The translations under genes and the position numbers were made by a program. From Phoebastria nigripes (lineage: Eukaryota; Chordata; Aves; Procellariiformes; Diomedeidae), in NCBI GenBank assembly GCA_035582835.1, contig JAYKAV010002778.1, forward strand, positions 663,334 through 727,333: a stretch of 64,000 nt of DNA, written 5' to 3'. The notes under the pieces were generated by a model, which saw nothing but the letters and a program-made list of their open reading frames with translations, was not told the DNA's origin and made no database searches. Positions 59,977-64,000 of this stretch are shown one piece after another (position 1 is the first letter of the stretch; each line of letters begins with the position of its first letter).

Positions 59977-62900
59977 AATCTTACTTTTCCAGTTTAATTG
60001 TTTAAAAAACCCACACATTCCTTCACAGCAAAAGTGACTACCATGATAGAGGCCTTAATAGTACTAAACACTGCAATCAAAACACAGCAGCAGTTCACTG
60101 TATTACAAAAGTTGAACGACTACAGTCGGAACAATTTATGCCAGCTGCTTCTCATGTAAATATACAATACATACATATTTGCCACTATTTTGTTACAAAA
60201 ACTCATGCCTATGTAGAGAAATAATTTCAACTACCAAAAAAGTAGAAAACACCTAAATACTTATAGTAAGGTATTTTACATGACAGTGGTTCAAACAACA
60301 CAACATAGAATTACTGTAAGACATTTTTAGTACCCAGTAGTCACAGCTTATTACAAATCTTAAGTCACTGGGAAAAAAAAAAAGCTCAAACATTTCCTCA
60401 TGAAATTAAAACATTTGTGAAATTCATTACAAACCTATAATTAAAGTGCACTCAATATGATTGGTACTGTAACTTTATGAAGACTTCTTTATCCTCTGGA
60501 TAAAGCAGACTGCTTTATCCAAAGACTGGTGTTAGTAATTTTACTAGAGACCATGCAGGATTTTTCTAAATAGAAAACAGAAAAATAAAAAAAAAAAATT
60601 TAGTTGGAATTAATACTATTATAACACATTTTGTAACCTCAGCCTTTGTGTTAGGGAAATTTGCTACTCTTCAAGGTAAATAATAATTTGATTCTTAGAA
60701 ACCCCTGCCTCAAAAATCTCAATTTAACTTTGTTAAAAATGTTAAGTCTTATCACTTTATATCCTAAATAGTAATTCTATCTTCTGTAAAAAATATTTGT
60801 CATTTTCCAAAGATAGGATTATAGCTATATCAGAATATCTTTTTATTTTCTGAATACAACTATTTCAGAACACACTTTAAATCATAAAATTCATCAATGT
60901 TAAACTGTGAACTTCTTATCAAAAAGGAAAATGCAGAGCCCATACTAGGTTCCTTTGAAAAAATATACGGAGATTTACAAAGGCAGAGGACAGATAATAT
61001 TGAGATCTTAAATATCTTAAAAATGACAGCAAGTATCATAATTTGGGTTTTTTGCATTTTAATTTTGGTAGAATTTTTAACCCCCAAAGAAAATATCGTA
61101 ATAGTAAACACCCCTAAATACTGTCTTAACGTACTTAAGGTAACAATACTTACTGCCAGGCATTGTTAATCAGGAACCTGTCTTCAATTTTGCAAAAATA
61201 ATAAGCTATAAAGAAAACAAAAAATTAAGTCAAGACAATAGCTTTAGACAATTTACGTCGAAATATGCACAGAAACTTACACAGAATGAGCCAAAGTCAC
61301 ATTCTTCAGCTCCAATATCAAAGAGGCTGTTACCACAGAAACCCAGATATCATTTTATCTGACCAGACTATATGTAGGTTTTGCCAGTTCTTGAAATTTA
61401 GACATTCTGTTCTTGCATTTGATGCCCAAATAAACATTTTTCTCCATATTTATTGGGATGACCTTTCGAACTGCCACTGTTTAGGATGCCAAATAGTGTA
61501 GCCTTACAGGATACTTCCACTTCAAATGTAAATCACAGCACTTCTCCACTAAAATGCCTGTGAAAGGTTTCTGTTCTATACAAAGAAAAACGATGCTGAA
61601 AAACCTGCGTTGCACTTTATAGGACATTTTTCTCCCAGTATCAAAAAAGACAGATTTTAGATCAGAGAGCAAACTACAATAGCTGCTCAAAGGATTTTTG
61701 ATGCAATTAAATATCTTCATACAATTAACTCAACTGAAGTTACAACAATCCGTTTTGGGGATAAAAATAGCCTAATCTACTGTTTAATTAATTAGCATTA
61801 AAATGCAAATCATTTGAAGATTTTTCTACATTAAAGCAGAGCATTTGGGTTTTATTAACTGCCAAATGCAACTTCCCTGCAAATGTACCTTTTCACAAAC
61901 AAGAAAAAAATCTCAGTTAAAGAGACTGAGTGTTGCTGTTTTCAAAGATAAAATAAAAAAATTAAATAAAAGATGTTCAGCTATTAGTTGTTTATATATG
62001 CACACCAAAAAACTGTAATTCCAGACACTGATAATGTGAGAACAAACATTTTATTTGGTCACAAAATATGTTTTAATGACCACACACTAAAGCAATATTC
62101 ATAGTTGCTAAAAATAAACTTTATTCTCATTGTACATGTATTTCAATCAAAGGTTCCAAATTGCTGATAGCAACTGTGATTAAAAATAGTGCTTCAAAGT
62201 AATTTATTTAAAATATCCTATCCTATTAGAAGACTGTATGTCCCTCTCCAAGGACAGAGTTAGAAGCAGCATAATTTTGTAAAAGGAAACATGTGCTGTG
62301 GATTGTGATGTTCAACAGACACATGGAAAAGTGAAATCTCTAATTCAGAGTGTAGTTAAGAACTTAGCTGAGAGATTACAGAAGACAGAATTACTGACAT
62401 ATCAGAGCATAAAAATGCAAAGAGCCTGATGAGAGGTTCAAGGGAGTCAAGTGCCAGAGACTCAGAGTGTTTTACTGACCATCACTAGCAATCAGGAATT
62501 CAATACATTTTGCTAGAACATTATCACTGTTGTTGCTAGCAAAGTCAACTAACTTTAGAAGATATTAATGCAGAAATTACTAGAAAAGTTGTATAAGCAA
62601 CTAAGACAAGTGTTCGAATTGAAGATTTTTGGTTCTGTTTTTAAATAATTCACTGGATTTTTAATCATTTTATGATCTGTAACAGGACCAAAAATTCAAT
62701 ATGGAGGGGGCCTGGCTTCTACATGCAGAACAGACTACACAATTTCCTCTCCATAAAGTGTTCAATCACTGGCTCATTAGGCCTAGGGCAAAGTTTAGTC
62801 CACAGATGCTGGTATGTGTCACAGTAGAACAGAACTAAACTAAAATTTCCCACCATGAGTCTGCTCTGCTGTTTGCCACTGAATTAAATTTTACATATCA

Positions 62901-64000
62901 AGAGAGGGGAAAAAAAAAAAAAAAACCACAACCAGAATTTGATGAAGTAGAACTTGGCTACAATTAAAAGAGAGAGATGGCAAATCATGAGATATAATTC
63001 AGTTTCCTAAATAGTCTAACACTTACTGTTTAACATATTCCATGTCATTTTGTGATATTTGACAGATCACCAGAAGCAAGTTAAGGATGTTATGTACCTA
63101 TACAACGTCTCCTGCACCAAAGCAACTGACTCCTGGATATTAAAGAGGTAAATAAGAGTCATGTCTACTTTTCTGTGGAGGACTAAAAGTTATTTTGTTT
63201 TCCTAAGGATATAATAATGATTCTAAACACAATTATAATCAAAGTGCAATGCTACTGAATGTACCTTAAAAGGCAGATTAACACTTGTATGACACAAGTC
63301 ATTTTTCTTAACAAAAACTTTCAGTTTCGTTTTAAGGAGATTCTACACAATTTGGATAGGAAAGGAAATCCAAGGTCAATTCATTGCTCTAACAGATTCA
63401 AGCAGCACTAACATAGGAATAAAAATACATTCTGTTCGACTTATTAGTTCTGATCATCTTCTTCCTCCAGTTATATGCTTACATGTGGTTTTTTTTCATT
63501 ACTTCAATGTGGGATCTGAAATTAAAGGATAGTTTATAAGCACAAACTATTTCTTATTATCACAAGATTCCATAAATGGCACTAAAAGCCAAACAGAAGA
63601 GCAGACATCTTTTTCCTGTCTGCTCTAAAACAACAGATCTCTGTAAAAGATCTAAAATGGAAAAATGTATATATCCTTGTGCTACAGATAAAGAAACAGA
63701 AGTCAGCATACCTGAGGTTTTGTATTCTCTTTTAATAAGTCCACCATTATGTTATTCTATTATGTAACACTATAAATGATTAACTTGATTTTGAGTATTC
63801 AAAATGAAATTGCCAGCTGGGCACCTATCCATTCCTCCAAATTACGCCAAAGCACCTCTGACAGTCAGGCAATCCAAGCTGGGCAGGCATGAACTGAAAA
63901 ATTAAAAATACACTGCACATTAAGTTTTTACATCACTTGGTTCCCCACTCATATTTCCTGTTTAAAAAATTAATCAATGCCTTTAGTTTTGAAGGTAGGC

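Larger units (their letters stand above)
41616..64000 (-). other. EFR3A intron 1, 3' part (over 22 kb)
   Basis: This is AT-rich non-coding sequence between the unseen first exon and exon 2. It contains one truncated CR1 (49110-50071), a more GC-rich block of unknown origin (about 50.1-52.3 kb) with a possible exon, several A-rich and AAAC/CAAAA simple repeats (44356-44393, 53195-53222), poly-A tracts (48009-48025, 59358-59380), and a G-run cluster (59951-59976). I see no CpG-island-like block, so no promoter of EFR3A is apparent. The short reading frames in this stretch match no family I know. Confidence 0.8.

Noticed and set aside
1..64000. CRISPR arrays, operons, phage or plasmid functions
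   Set aside because: The sequence is a vertebrate spliced gene region with LINE and LTR elements, and no spaced direct-repeat array or bacterial gene organisation is seen.
1..64000. tRNA or rRNA genes
   Set aside because: No segment with paired A and B boxes and cloverleaf potential, nor rRNA-like sequence, was noticed on reading. Only a weak SINE-like B-box relic near 12.4 kb was seen.

Overview
This is vertebrate nuclear DNA, almost certainly from a bird. It is AT-rich intronic sequence carrying CR1 LINEs with the avian-type 3' end (short direct repeats of ATTCTATGA after a GGTCCCTTCCAACC-like motif) and ERV-type solo LTRs. It contains one protein-coding gene, on the minus strand: nine consecutive coding exons (exons 2-10, numbered from an inferred ATG exon upstream) of EFR3A. 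EFR3A is the palmitoylated plasma-membrane scaffold that recruits the PI4KA/TTC7/FAM126 phosphatidylinositol 4-kinase complex. The exons cover about residues 4-386. All keep frame, phase and GT/AG splice sites, so the gene looks functional. The ATG exon and promoter lie beyond position 64000, and the C-terminal half of the gene lies before position 1.

Layout from high to low coordinates, in the direction of EFR3A transcription: 41616-64000 is the 3' part of intron 1 (over 22 kb). It holds a truncated CR1 whose 290-codon reading frame is still open (49110-50071) and an unexplained, more GC-rich block at about 50.1-52.3 kb. Exon 2 is at 41539-41615. Intron 2 holds a CR1 interrupted by a 775-base assembly gap. 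Exon 3 is at 37953-38080. Intron 3 holds a 1.1 kb solo LTR ending 104 bp from exon 3. Exon 4 is at 35843-35993. Intron 4 (about 10.4 kb) holds a CR1 sister of the intron 2 copy, a very decayed ancient CR1 relic that no long reading frame betrays, and a minus-strand CR1 tail. Exons 5 and 6 follow. Intron 6 holds a second LTR. Exons 7 to 9 follow, then intron 9 with a third LTR flanked by an exact 5-bp target duplication, then exon 10. Intron 10 holds a 4.26 kb near-full-length CR1 with recognisable but broken ORF1 (esterase domain) and ORF2 (endonuclease and reverse transcriptase).

No other gene, tRNA, rRNA, CRISPR or bacterial-type feature is supported. I did not find a convincing undescribed biological system. 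The most notable points are the hidden ancient LINE relic, the pair of direct-repeat CR1 copies bracketing exons 3 and 4 (together exactly 93 codons, so their loss would be in frame), the mosaic divergence and assembly gap in that pair, and one candidate plus-strand exon inside intron 1.
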